Made by a program: the position numbers and the translations under genes. The notes under the pieces were generated by a model. It was not told where the DNA came from and searched no databases. It saw only the letters and a program-made list of their open reading frames with translations. From positions 1 through 64,000 of the forward strand of contig JAGXHG010000032.1 in NCBI GenBank assembly GCA_024636345.1: DNA of 64,000 nt, given 5' to 3'. Positions 8,098-16,375 of this stretch are shown here, piece by piece; position 1 is the first letter of the stretch; every line of letters starts with the position of its first letter. Origin of the DNA: Desulfobulbaceae bacterium (lineage in GTDB: Bacteria > Desulfobacterota > Desulfobulbia > Desulfobulbales > Desulfocapsaceae).

Positions 8098-9981
8098 TCA
8101 ACACAAATCTGCCAGCCCCTCCGTTAAGGCATCCAGAAGCTGTTGAGCGGTGTAACCCTTTCCGTAGTGCCCATATGTCATGCTCTCAACGGAATGGCCC
8201 AGGATGGAAGCCGCAAGCCCTTCCTGGACACCCTTGCGCTTCATTTCTGTGGCTGCGGTATGACGGAATGAGTGGAAGACTAGATCGTTAGCCTCAGGCA
8301 AGATTTCTCTACGAAAGGAGGCAAACCACTTTGAGGCATTTTTACTGTAGCCATCCCGACCGTGAGGTAATTCAGGGAATAGTCTATTCTCCCCTTTATC
8401 TCGTTGCTCCTGCACAAACTCCATGAAACCGAGGCGTTTCAATTCAGGGTGGATCGGAATTTCTCTCTCGGAGGAGAGGTTCTTCAATCGTTGGTCCTCA
8501 CGCTTATCAGTTATGCAGATACAGGTGATGCCGCCATCCTTCTCGTTTATATCATCAAGATAAATCTGACACAATTCATTCAACCTTGCTCCAGTGTAAA
8601 TGCCAAGGAGGGGCAACCAGCGATGAAATGGCTTGGTCTTTGCTCCTTTGATGTTTGATCTTTCGAGTATGGCCTTGATAATGATCTGTACTTGTTCAGG
8701 CTGAAACTCTTTCCTCGTATCGCTCTTCCGTTTCGTTTGTTTTATACTCAGCCCAACGAAGAAATTCCTATCAATAAAGCCATGCTTTAACGCATAATCC
8801 ATTAAGGCATTAACTCGAATGAGATATTTATTCACGGTAGTAATGGATATACAATCCACCTTTGCGTCCTGTGCTACCTTCCCTTGAATCTTTGCCTGCC
8901 CCCTGCCATTCCCCTCAATATCCTTGAGGTATGTCTTCCGCTGAGTTGGATTCGCAGGAAGAGCAATCAACGTATCCTTGAAGGCTCTAGCTATTCCAAA
9001 CGATAGGTCGGATGGCGACTGCACTTCCAAAGCGTGTAGGATATCCCGCATACAGCCCAAGATAGAAGCAATCTCTCCGGAACTTTTCTCGGTCCAAGCT
9101 TTACCGAGTTTCTTCTCTGCGATAAAGGAATCTATCAGATCTTGGATGGACTTCGTAGGTTCTTCTTCTGTACTCCTCTCAGGAGACCCGCTCTTGTATT
9201 GCCCAAGGACTGGTTTAAGGGATCGGTTTCCAGCGGGATCAGGGTCTTTAGCTCCAAACTCTTGGATAGCCGAATTATATTCATTAATGGCGTAACTCAG
9301 AGCCTTTAGCATACCAGGGCGTAAGCTAGCTATCAAAGAGAGGTCCTTTTCATTTATATCTATCAAGCCAGCCATATCAGCCAGGAGTTCAGCAGGGTTA
9401 GGATTATTTCCTGGTAGACTGTTCAGAACAGCATTCCACTCGGCATCATTGTCAAATGAGCCTTGAAGTTTCTGCATATCCTTAAGGCTGTATGGCCCAT
9501 CCTCATCCATCCTATCCTTATATCTGGAAAGAACTCTATCATAAGTTTCATCGAGAGCTTTCTTGATGATGTGGAAAGGAAGTTCCTGTGGGCGAGAGTT
9601 ATTCTTGGTGGTTTTAGTCCCTCCGGTGGGCTGCTCGTCACTTTTCTCTGAGGTCTTGGCCATAGTCTCCTGCATCGTCTCTTGAACTATTTGCGTTACT
9701 CTATTTAATTCTTGAGTAAGGAAGATAGCGGTACCCAAGTCATCCGTCAATAGAGATCGCTGGATAGAGGAATCTTGCAATCTTCTTCTGTACTGATAGA
9801 CACATCGACCCGTAGAATCCATCCTTGAGAATAGATAAGGAACTCCTGTTTTCGTAAGGAGAGGTCTTGAAGTCCGTAACTGGGAGGATCGTTTGGTCGT
9901 ACTTTGATTTGTTCTTTTGGAGGGATGTTGGGTGGAGGGAAAAATCAGGTTTTGAATGATTCTTTGTTTAGCGTGTGGCAT
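8098..9981 (-). CDS. Tyrosine recombinase (island integrase), 627 aa
   Basis: Catalytic residues of the phage-integrase family are visible: arginine in YTGARLNEL (near 465), HSFRHTAA (near 571), the histidine of LGHSVES and the tyrosine of YGHYGKGY (near 604). It is longer than usual (350-450 aa) because of a long N-terminal part with a basic first 60 residues and a charged linker. It reads away from ssrA and starts about 100 bases from the attachment repeat. It is the natural candidate for the enzyme that integrates and excises this island at the tmRNA gene. The catalytic set looks complete, so it may be active. Confidence 0.92.
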   Translation of the reverse strand: MPHAKQRIIQNLIFPSTQHPSKRTNQSTTKRSSQLRTSRPLLTKTGVPYLFSRMDSTGRCVYQYRRRLQDSSIQRSLLTDDLGTAIFLTQELNRVTQIVQETMQETMAKTSEKSDEQPTGGTKTTKNNSRPQELPFHIIKKALDETYDRVLSRYKDRMDEDGPYSLKDMQKLQGSFDNDAEWNAVLNSLPGNNPNPAELLADMAGLIDINEKDLSLIASLRPGMLKALSYAINEYNSAIQEFGAKDPDPAGNRSLKPVLGQYKSGSPERSTEEEPTKSIQDLIDSFIAEKKLGKAWTEKSSGEIASILGCMRDILHALEVQSPSDLSFGIARAFKDTLIALPANPTQRKTYLKDIEGNGRGQAKIQGKVAQDAKVDCISITTVNKYLIRVNALMDYALKHGFIDRNFFVGLSIKQTKRKSDTRKEFQPEQVQIIIKAILERSNIKGAKTKPFHRWLPLLGIYTGARLNELCQIYLDDINEKDGGITCICITDKREDQRLKNLSSEREIPIHPELKRLGFMEFVQEQRDKGENRLFPELPHGRDGYSKNASKWFASFRREILPEANDLVFHSFRHTAATEMKRKGVQEGLAASILGHSVESMTYGHYGKGYTAQQLLDALTEGLADLC

Positions 9982-10045
9982 GGCGTGTGGCTCCCGTGAG
10001 GATTAATGATATTCCTCTTGTCGGGCATGCCTAAAATCCACCGAA

Positions 10046-10074
10046 ACCCTTGCGGCACTAAGGTCCGCAAGGGT
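10046..10074 (-). terminator. Island-borne hairpin after ssrA, probable terminator
   Basis: A perfect 10-bp stem (ACCCTTGCGG with CCGCAAGGGT, 9-base loop) lies 12 bases beyond the CCA end of ssrA, on the island side of the attachment repeat. The T tract on the - strand is weak (TTTCGG). It would replace the chromosomal terminator that the island displaced. Confidence 0.55.
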
Positions 10075-10084
10075 CTGGTATCGT

Positions 10085-10109
10085 AATGGTGGAGGCGGCG
10101 GGAGTCGAA
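10085..10109. repeat. attR: 25-bp repeat at the intact ssrA 3' end
   Basis: Identical to positions 762-786. This copy is part of the complete tmRNA gene (T arm, 3' acceptor strand and CCA), so integration restored ssrA. Confidence 0.9.
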
Positions 10110-10447
10110 CCCGCGTCCGAAAATACTCCCCTCCCGTATCTACATGCTTAGTTCCGGGCTTTAGTTTTCGCGCCAGGAGCTCCGCCGGAGCTTAGATATC
10201 CTATTGCTAACCTGCTTGGTTCTCATCTTCTGGCAAACAGGTGCTGCCAGAAGACCAGCCCACAGAGTCGGCGCTCCGATCCGGTCTTGCGGGCAGAGAC
10301 CGGGGGAACGGCAGAGCAGACTAGGCTGCTACTGCGTAGTTATAATCGTCGGCGATTATAATTAAAGTTCTATCAGTTTTACGAGCAGACAGAAGCTCGG
10401 CATGCAACGTAGAGCTTACATATCCCCGTCGAATCCGTTTCGCCCCC
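10087..10447 (-). ncRNA. ssrA: Transfer-messenger RNA (tmRNA)
   Basis: The 5' end (GGGGGCGAAACGGATTCGAC) pairs with the 3' end (CGCCTCC-A-CCA) to form a 7-bp acceptor stem with a G3-U pair, the alanine identity signal. The tag frame at 10321-10353 encodes ADDYNYAVAA followed by TAG. The length of about 361 nt is standard. It rescues ribosomes stalled on broken mRNAs and tags the nascent chain for proteolysis, together with SmpB, whose gene lies just upstream. Its 3' end is the integration site of the island. Confidence 0.96.
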
Positions 10448-10481
10448 ATAATGGTTAAATTTTATTGTTTTAGAAATGGAA

Positions 10482-10943
10482 TTAAATCTCGTTGCGGCGC
10501 ATGACCCGTTGGATCTCACGATCACTCTGCTGTTCCTTGAGAGTAGCCCGCTTATCATACTGTCTTTTACCACGAGCCAGACCTAGTTCCACCTTGGCCT
10601 TCCCTTTTTCATTAAAGTATATCTTCAGGGGGATCAAGGCAAGTCCTTTCTCCCGTAACTTACCAATCAGTTTGTTGATCTCCCGCTTATGCAGCAGAAG
10701 TTTACGTGACCGCATGGGTTCATTGGGATTATGGGTGGCAAAGGTATAGAAGGAGATGTGGACATTCAACAGCATCAGCTCACCCCTATCATTAATCTGG
10801 GCATACCCATCACGCAGATTGGCTTTGCCCGCCCGCAGTGACTTCACCTCGGGCCCGGTCAAAACCATACCGGCCTCCATGGTTGACTCGATAGAGTAAT
10901 CATGGAAGGCTTTTTTGTTACGACAGACTATCTTTTCGGCCAT
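10482..10943 (-). CDS. smpB: SsrA-binding protein SmpB
   Basis: The 153-residue protein matches the family in length and motifs: the N-terminal [29 protein letters not shown], and the C-terminal [14 protein letters not shown] with the basic tail that enters the mRNA channel. It binds the tRNA-like domain of tmRNA and is required for trans-translation. It lies 34 bases upstream of ssrA on the same strand, the usual arrangement. The ATG follows GGAG at 6 bases. Confidence 0.97.
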   Translation of the reverse strand: MAEKIVCRNKKAFHDYSIESTMEAGMVLTGPEVKSLRAGKANLRDGYAQINDRGELMLLNVHISFYTFATHNPNEPMRSRKLLLHKREINKLIGKLREKGLALIPLKIYFNEKGKAKVELGLARGKRQYDKRATLKEQQSDREIQRVMRRNEI

Positions 10944-10957
10944 GGCCTGCTCCGTAC

Positions 10958-11131
10958 AATTACGAATTATGAATTACTAATTACGAATTCTTAATTCGTA
11001 AAAGAGTGATAAAAAGTCCAATTCTGGTAATTTTTACCAATGTAACTTACTGAAATCAAAGCTACGACTTTATCGTCTTTGACTTTTTACGAGATCATCA
11101 AGTCGTAATTCATAATTTTTAATTCGTAATT
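10958..11131. repeat. Intergenic miniature inverted-repeat element, about 174 bp
   Basis: The ends are perfect 12-bp inverted repeats (AATTACGAATTA and TAATTCGTAATT), and similar AT-rich words recur just inside each end (ATTATGAATTAC and GTAATTCATAAT). A second pair is AAAAAGTC and GACTTTTT. It fills the gap between the pilB-like gene and smpB and has no coding potential. It has the form of a MITE or REP-type element. Confidence 0.6.
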
Positions 11132-11134
11132 ACG

Positions 11135-12934
11135 CTAAGATGTCACCCGCATGGCTTCCTGATAGGTGGTAATCCCAGCCTTTACCTTCTGCCATGCATC
11201 TTCACGTAAGGTAGTCATTCCTTCACGGATTGCAACCTTTCGCATTTCATTTACATCTTCTCCGGCCCGCAGCATCCTGCTGATCTGCTCTGAAAAAATA
11301 AAGACCTCAAAGACCCCGCATCGCCCCTTGTAGCCGGTTCCGCGACACTGCCGACACCCCTTGCCCCTCTTCAACTCAAGAGTACCACTGCCAGATACCG
11401 GAAAACCAAGCTTCAGTAATTCCTCCTTCTCCGCCTGAAAAGTCTCCACACACCCAGGACAGATCGTCCGCACCAGCCGCTGGGCCACACAGCCAAGCAG
11501 GGTAGAGCTGATCAGAAAAGGCTCAAGCCCCATGTCCATGAGGCGGATAATGGATGAAACCGCGTCATTGGTATGAAGAGTGGAAAGAACAAGATGGCCG
11601 GTCATCGCCGCCTGCACGGCATGGGCAGCAGTTTCCAGATCACGGATCTCGCCAATCATGATGATATCCGGGTCCTGACGGAGGATATTGCGAAGGATGG
11701 TGGAGAAGGTCACATCAATCAGGGGCTGCACCGAGATCTGATTAAACTCCTCATGCACCATCTCCACCGGATCTTCCACGGTGACAATATTCTTTTCAGG
11801 AGTGGCAATTTTTTTCAGGGTCGAATAGAGGGTGGTTGATTTACCGCTGCCCGTAGGCCCCGTCACCAACACGATACCATGCGGGGCATTGATGAAGGAA
11901 TCAAAGACCTGACGATCACGATGGGAAAAAGCCAGATGATCCAGATCCTGAAAGATCACATCCGAATCCAAAATACGCATGACCGTCTTTTCACCAAAGG
12001 AAACGGGAACGGTGGAGACCCGGATCTCAACCTCTTTTTTCCCGCCGACACCTATCTTGATCCGCCCGTCCTGGGGCCTTCGCTTCTCCGAAATATCCAT
12101 CCGGGCCAGAGACTTGATCCGGGCGGTGATCGCCGCATGTACGACCTTGGGCAACTTGTAAATCGGATGCAGCATGCCGTCAATACGGAATCTGACCATG
12201 CAGGCGTCACGTTTCGGTTCGATATGGATATCACTGGCCTGCTGATCAAGGGCGTAATGAAAAAGGTGGTTGACCGCAGACTTAATATGCTGATCTGACG
12301 AAGATATCTCTCTGGCAGAAGAGATCTTGACAAACTGCTCGAGGTTGCCGATATCCACCGAGCTGCCAAGTCCCGGCCCTGCAAACTGACTCTCCGCCGC
12401 CCGGATGGACTTCTGGAAACCAAAAAATTCAGCCTGAATCTTTTTGATATCAGATTTGGTGGCAATATAGGGTTTGACCGTGACCTGATTAGCTTGCTCA
12501 ATATCGGCAAGCACTGTTTTTTTGTCGGGATGATAGACCGCGATCTCCAGGATTCCGTTCTGCATATTAAACGGAAGCAGCAGATGGGTAACAGCGAAAT
12601 TTCTGGGAATACTTTTAGTGACAATATCCATGTCAAGTGCCAGCGGATCCAGCTTTTTAAAAGGCAGCTTGAACTCATGGGCCACCGCCTGCATCATGAT
12701 CTCTTCATCCAGCGCCACCCCTTTCCTGTCATGTATCTCTAACTGAAACGAGGCTATAATATCAACAAGATCGGGGTAGCTCTTGTCTGCATCCATTCCA
12801 TTGTCGTCAGCACGTTTTAACAACTTTTGCCGCTGTTTTCCCTTCTCCAGGGTGATCTTCTGCCGTTGCTGGCCAGTAAGCAAAAGCTGTCGTTGCAGAA
12901 GATCAAGTAGTTCGTCGCTATTCAAAAAACTCAT
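11135..12934 (-). CDS. Type II secretion / type IV pilus assembly ATPase (GspE/PilB family), 599 aa
   Basis: The start chosen is the ATG of MSFLNSDELL, which follows AGGA at 8 bases; an ATG 11 codons upstream has no ribosome site. Domains: an N-terminal MshEN/T2SSE_N region (residues 50-180), then the ATPase core with Walker A GPTGSGKSTT (near 357), the Asp box DPDIIMIGEIRD and HLVLSTLHTNDA. A zinc-binding cysteine set (CPGC ... CRQCRGTGYKGRC) follows near 495-540. It powers pilus or pseudopilus assembly at the inner membrane. No other pilus or secretion genes are in the window, so the pathway cannot be named. Confidence 0.93.
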   Translation of the reverse strand: MSFLNSDELLDLLQRQLLLTGQQRQKITLEKGKQRQKLLKRADDNGMDADKSYPDLVDIIASFQLEIHDRKGVALDEEIMMQAVAHEFKLPFKKLDPLALDMDIVTKSIPRNFAVTHLLLPFNMQNGILEIAVYHPDKKTVLADIEQANQVTVKPYIATKSDIKKIQAEFFGFQKSIRAAESQFAGPGLGSSVDIGNLEQFVKISSAREISSSDQHIKSAVNHLFHYALDQQASDIHIEPKRDACMVRFRIDGMLHPIYKLPKVVHAAITARIKSLARMDISEKRRPQDGRIKIGVGGKKEVEIRVSTVPVSFGEKTVMRILDSDVIFQDLDHLAFSHRDRQVFDSFINAPHGIVLVTGPTGSGKSTTLYSTLKKIATPEKNIVTVEDPVEMVHEEFNQISVQPLIDVTFSTILRNILRQDPDIIMIGEIRDLETAAHAVQAAMTGHLVLSTLHTNDAVSSIIRLMDMGLEPFLISSTLLGCVAQRLVRTICPGCVETFQAEKEELLKLGFPVSGSGTLELKRGKGCRQCRGTGYKGRCGVFEVFIFSEQISRMLRAGEDVNEMRKVAIREGMTTLREDAWQKVKAGITTYQEAMRVTS

Positions 12935-12971
12935 AAAATATTCCTGTTTATACCTTTGTTCATGCACTTAT

Positions 12972-13844
12972 TCATACACTTGCTTCCCCTGTTCCTGGCT
13001 TTTCAATGAGCCCTCGCAACACCAACAGATTATCCCGATCTTCCTGCAGATCGTCACCCTTCGGGGTCTCAAGCGTCATGGGATGATCAGCAAAACGAGG
13101 ATCATTAAGCAGGCTTCTGAATCCCTCCAGGCCGATTGCCCCCTGACCGATATGTTCGTGCCGGTCGACCCGGCTGGCCAGTTTCTGCTTCGAATCATTG
13201 AGATGAAAAAATTTGATCCAGCCGATTCCCACCTGCCGATCAAACTCTTCCAGGGTCTGGATATAAGCCGGCAAGGTTCGGATATCATAGCCGGCGGCAA
13301 AGATATGGCAGGTATCGACACAAATTCCAAGCCGCTGTGGATAACGGGAATGCTCAAGGATAGAGGCCAATTCCTCAAAACGACTGCCCAGGCTTGTTCC
13401 CTGCCCGGCCGTGGTCTCCAGCAGAACCGCAACATCATCCCCTGTTTCTTCCAGTGCCAGATCAAGGGCCGTACTAAAGCGGGCAAGCCCTGTCTCCACC
13501 CCATCACCCCCATGAGAACCGGGATGGATAACCACAAAGGGAATACCCAGTTGTTTGCAGCGGTGGATCTCAGACGTAAAGGCAGTGATGGATTTATCCA
13601 TCAGTTCCTGCTTGCCGCTGGCCAGATTAATCAGATACGACGCGTGTGAGGCAACGGGCAGACAACCACTCTGTTGCCAAGCTGTTTGAAACAAATCGAT
13701 CTCGTCTTCCGTCAACGGTTGCGGATGCCACTGGCGCTGATTTCTGGTGAAGATCTGCAGAGCTTCCCCGCCAACCTGCTGCAGTCGGTTAAAGGCAAGC
13801 TGCAAGCCTCCTGCCACTGATTCATGGGCTCCTAAAAATGGCAT
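12972..13844 (-). CDS. nfo: Endonuclease IV (AP endonuclease)
   Basis: At 290 residues it has family length. Metal-binding signatures are visible: GAHESVAGG at the N-terminus, VIHPGSHGGDG, LLETTAGQGTSLG, CVDTCHIFAAGYD and HLNDSK, then DRHEHIGQG. It cuts DNA at abasic sites with three zinc ions and starts base-excision repair. It is on the same strand as the pilB-like gene, 37 bases upstream of it, and the two may share a transcript. The ATG is preceded by CAGGA. Confidence 0.95.
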   Translation of the reverse strand: MPFLGAHESVAGGLQLAFNRLQQVGGEALQIFTRNQRQWHPQPLTEDEIDLFQTAWQQSGCLPVASHASYLINLASGKQELMDKSITAFTSEIHRCKQLGIPFVVIHPGSHGGDGVETGLARFSTALDLALEETGDDVAVLLETTAGQGTSLGSRFEELASILEHSRYPQRLGICVDTCHIFAAGYDIRTLPAYIQTLEEFDRQVGIGWIKFFHLNDSKQKLASRVDRHEHIGQGAIGLEGFRSLLNDPRFADHPMTLETPKGDDLQEDRDNLLVLRGLIEKPGTGEASV

Positions 13845-13880
13845 TTGTCAATTCCTGTGTTGCAATTCATCTTCTTGCCT

Positions 13881-15686
13881 TCACCTCAAGTGGTCGCGAT
13901 AGCTCGTACCCCGGAAACGCACAATCTGCTGTTGATAATACTCCCGAGTTGCGGGATCTGCAAGGGCCGCCTCCTCTTCAGTGGCCACCGCCTCGTCAAC
14001 AAATCCATTGGCCCAGAAGGCCAATCCCAACGTATCGTAATAAGCCCCCACCGGTTTCAAACGCACGGCAGAACGGGCCAAGGTCAAAGCCCGCGGGGGA
14101 TCACGCAGCGCCAGATCCTCACTGGTTAACAGCAACCAGGCGAGGTTATTCATCAGATCTGGGCTGACCGGCGTAAAGGTCATGGCCTGCTCATAGGCAT
14201 CAAGGGCCTTTTGCTCCATTTTTTTGTGCTGCATCAGGTCTCCCGCCATCTGCAGCCACAACGCCTTATCCGGTTCCTGCTGCACCTTTTGCCAGAGGAC
14301 AGTCTCAATATACTTTTCCTCATACTGACGGGCAAGCTCTTCCACCGGCATATATTGCGCCCAGCCGACAGCCGCTGCCAGCACCATCAGATAGGCGGAG
14401 AGACTGAACAAAACCTTCCGCCCGTGCCGGCCTTGCTCCTGAGGAGCCTGTTCGCATTTTTCCAAATACGCCACCCGCTCACCAATACCGAAATGATGCC
14501 AGCTGGGCTCATCCCGGCTGTTTCCGCTCAACAGAGCGATCTTCTCCAGTGCCGAGATCAGGGCATGACTACTGCCAATGGCTGTAAAAACATGCAGGTC
14601 CGCCTGCCTTTCAAAATTTCTGACAAAATAACCAAAGAGATAACGGAAATAAACCAGCATGATCACCAGCAAAGGAATAGCGACACAGACAACCAGCAAA
14701 GCCTCGGGCGACATCCCGCTCCAGCGCAACAGGGAGTAAAAAAAGTCCCGGGACAAGAGAAAGAACGTCAAGGGTTCGGTGTACAGGCCAACCACAAGAC
14801 TGAAGCCGGCAATCAGCACCAGATAGAGCAGAAGGTGCTTTTTCCGGACATGACCAATCTCATGGGCCATGACCGCCTCCAGTTCCTTCAGAGTCAAGGC
14901 CTCAATAAGCCCTGGAGTGATCAGGACATAACGCAGACCCGGCACAACACCCATGACTCCGGCAGTCAGAGCCCGCCCCTCGAAGAGCGGCCAGAGATAC
15001 AGTTCGGTGGAAAAATTCTGGCTGGCACAAAAGGCTGCGAGCTGATCTCTGAGCGGACCTGCCGGCATCCTGGTGCAACCCCAGAGACGACGTACCAGAG
15101 GTGGAAAGACAAGGAGAACAAAAAAGAGGAATAGAACATAAAACAGGAAATCCCCCCAAGCGGAAGGCAGGAAACCTTGCAAAGCGGACCAGGGAAGCAG
15201 GGCCACCAGATCATAACAAAATGACAGCAGCGCCCAGGGCAGAACTATAGGCAGGTTCACCTTGATATTTGAAACAATAAAAGTCCCCGTGCTGTAGGTG
15301 CGTCCAAATACCCTCTGATAATTGGACCGGGCCGCCATCCACATGAGTGAAAGATAAAGTAGAAAGAGAAACAGCCCTGCAATATTCACCAGAGAGGGCA
15401 ACACCTTCGCCCATGGCAGAACAGAGAGATAATATTTGAGATCACAGACATAGGTCGCCAATCCAAAGAAAAGAATGGCAAAAATCGAGGCCTTGCGCTC
15501 CGCCTTAAAATACGCCACGGAGCTTCCTGCTTGCCTGTGAATTATACGAGCCAGCCGTTCATAAGTGACCAAACTCAGGACAAAAAAAACAATAGCTCCC
15601 CAGCCAGGCAGCCAGGGTGCCTCGGGAGCCGTGTTCATGCTGAAGAGAAAGATTGCAGTGAGGAAATAGAGAAGATTATTATACAT
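13881..15686 (-). CDS. M48-family membrane metalloprotease with C-terminal TPRs (601 aa)
   Basis: The N-terminal third has several hydrophobic membrane segments. The zinc motif HEIGH lies near residue 275, in VMAHEIGHVRKKHLL. A further membrane region follows, then QADLHV, which supplies the third zinc ligand region. Residues after about 460 form tetratricopeptide-like helices (AYEQAMTFTPVSPDLMNNLA, then LARSAVRLKPVGAYYDTLGL). It resembles HtpX/Ste24-type peptidases fused to TPRs and probably acts in quality control of membrane proteins. It starts 36 bases upstream of nfo, so an operon is likely. The ATG follows AGGGG. Confidence 0.9.
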   Translation of the reverse strand: MYNNLLYFLTAIFLFSMNTAPEAPWLPGWGAIVFFVLSLVTYERLARIIHRQAGSSVAYFKAERKASIFAILFFGLATYVCDLKYYLSVLPWAKVLPSLVNIAGLFLFLLYLSLMWMAARSNYQRVFGRTYSTGTFIVSNIKVNLPIVLPWALLSFCYDLVALLPWSALQGFLPSAWGDFLFYVLFLFFVLLVFPPLVRRLWGCTRMPAGPLRDQLAAFCASQNFSTELYLWPLFEGRALTAGVMGVVPGLRYVLITPGLIEALTLKELEAVMAHEIGHVRKKHLLLYLVLIAGFSLVVGLYTEPLTFFLLSRDFFYSLLRWSGMSPEALLVVCVAIPLLVIMLVYFRYLFGYFVRNFERQADLHVFTAIGSSHALISALEKIALLSGNSRDEPSWHHFGIGERVAYLEKCEQAPQEQGRHGRKVLFSLSAYLMVLAAAVGWAQYMPVEELARQYEEKYIETVLWQKVQQEPDKALWLQMAGDLMQHKKMEQKALDAYEQAMTFTPVSPDLMNNLAWLLLTSEDLALRDPPRALTLARSAVRLKPVGAYYDTLGLAFWANGFVDEAVATEEEAALADPATREYYQQQIVRFRGTSYRDHLR

Positions 15687-15847
15687 GGCACCCCTGACTC
15701 CAGGAATCTGTCATCCGAAAATCTTTTAAATCAATCACAACCACGCTCCTTCTTTTTGCATATTTCCCCTGAAACAAACCAACCCCCATTCAGAATCACT
15801 ATACCTGTGCCAACAGACACTGGCAACCGCGGAACCTTCATCAAAAA

Positions 15848-15889
15848 GAAAAAGGGGTTGTCGTCAATCCTGACGACAACCCCTTTTTC
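15848..15889 (-). terminator. Strong bidirectional terminator after the response-regulator pair
   Basis: A perfect 19-bp stem (GAAAAAGGGGTTGTCGTCA and its complement) closes an ATCC loop with T runs on both sides. It ends the - strand unit of the two response regulators and separates it from the M48-nfo unit. Confidence 0.9.
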
Positions 15890-15966
15890 TTTTTCGTACC
15901 TTTCCTTTCCAGACAGCCCGGAAAAACTATCCGTAGCTTCTCACATGGAGCAATCAGCTCGCCGTC

Positions 15967-16350
15967 TCAACCATGCAAGGCCTTTTTGACAGCCACCCCA
16001 AGCTCCTTGAGGGTGTATGGTTTTTTCACAAGCTGACTGGCACCCATTTGTAATGTTCGGTTTATCTCGCGGGAATCCGCAAACCCGCTGACAATAATTG
16101 CCCGCTGCCCCGGCCTGAGGACAAGTATTCTTTCATAAAGCTCCCTGCCATTTATTCCTGGCCCCAGTAGCATGTCAAGCATGACAAGATGGGCCTGATT
16201 CTGTTCCAGGTATGAAACCGCTTCTTCACCACTTGCTACCGCGGCTACCGAATAACCGAGTGTTTCGAGCATCTCTCCGGCCATAGCCCGCAGTACTCCT
16301 TCATCTTCGACAATCAGAATTTGCTCGCCATTTCCTTTGATCTCCTCCAT
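15967..16350 (-). CDS. Single-domain response regulator (CheY-like), 127 aa
   Basis: The start chosen is the ATG of MEEIKGNGEQ, which follows GGTGAT; longer starts would overlap the upstream gene. It is a plain receiver domain: acidic pair in LIVEDEG, phosphorylatable aspartate in HLVMLDMLLGPG (near 57), SG in IIVSGFADS, lysine in VKKPYTLKEL. There is no output domain, so it would pass phosphate on or act by protein contact. It begins 25 bases after the upstream regulator's stop and shares its terminator. No kinase gene is adjacent. Confidence 0.9.
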   Translation of the reverse strand: MEEIKGNGEQILIVEDEGVLRAMAGEMLETLGYSVAAVASGEEAVSYLEQNQAHLVMLDMLLGPGINGRELYERILVLRPGQRAIIVSGFADSREINRTLQMGASQLVKKPYTLKELGVAVKKALHG

Positions 16351-16375
16351 TATATCACCGGCATCCTGACCACAC

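Larger units (their letters stand above)
762..10109. mobile_element. Genomic island integrated in the ssrA (tmRNA) gene
   Basis: The island is bounded by 25-bp direct repeats of the tmRNA 3' end and has a tyrosine recombinase gene beside the intact ssrA, the classic layout of a tmRNA-integrated element. Cargo: an SF2 helicase-like protein, a methyltransferase, an ISL3 transposase fragment, a membrane protein with a MORN-like peptide, and long non-coding stretches. Parts are clearly richer in A+T than the flanking chromosome. No phage structural, conjugation or partition genes are visible, so it is a small or decayed integrative element rather than a full prophage or ICE. Confidence 0.88.

Noticed and set aside
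12783-13649. Long + strand frames opposite nfo, pilB, dapB, argB, edd and others
   Set aside because: They are mirror frames of conserved genes, without ribosome sites or domains of their own.
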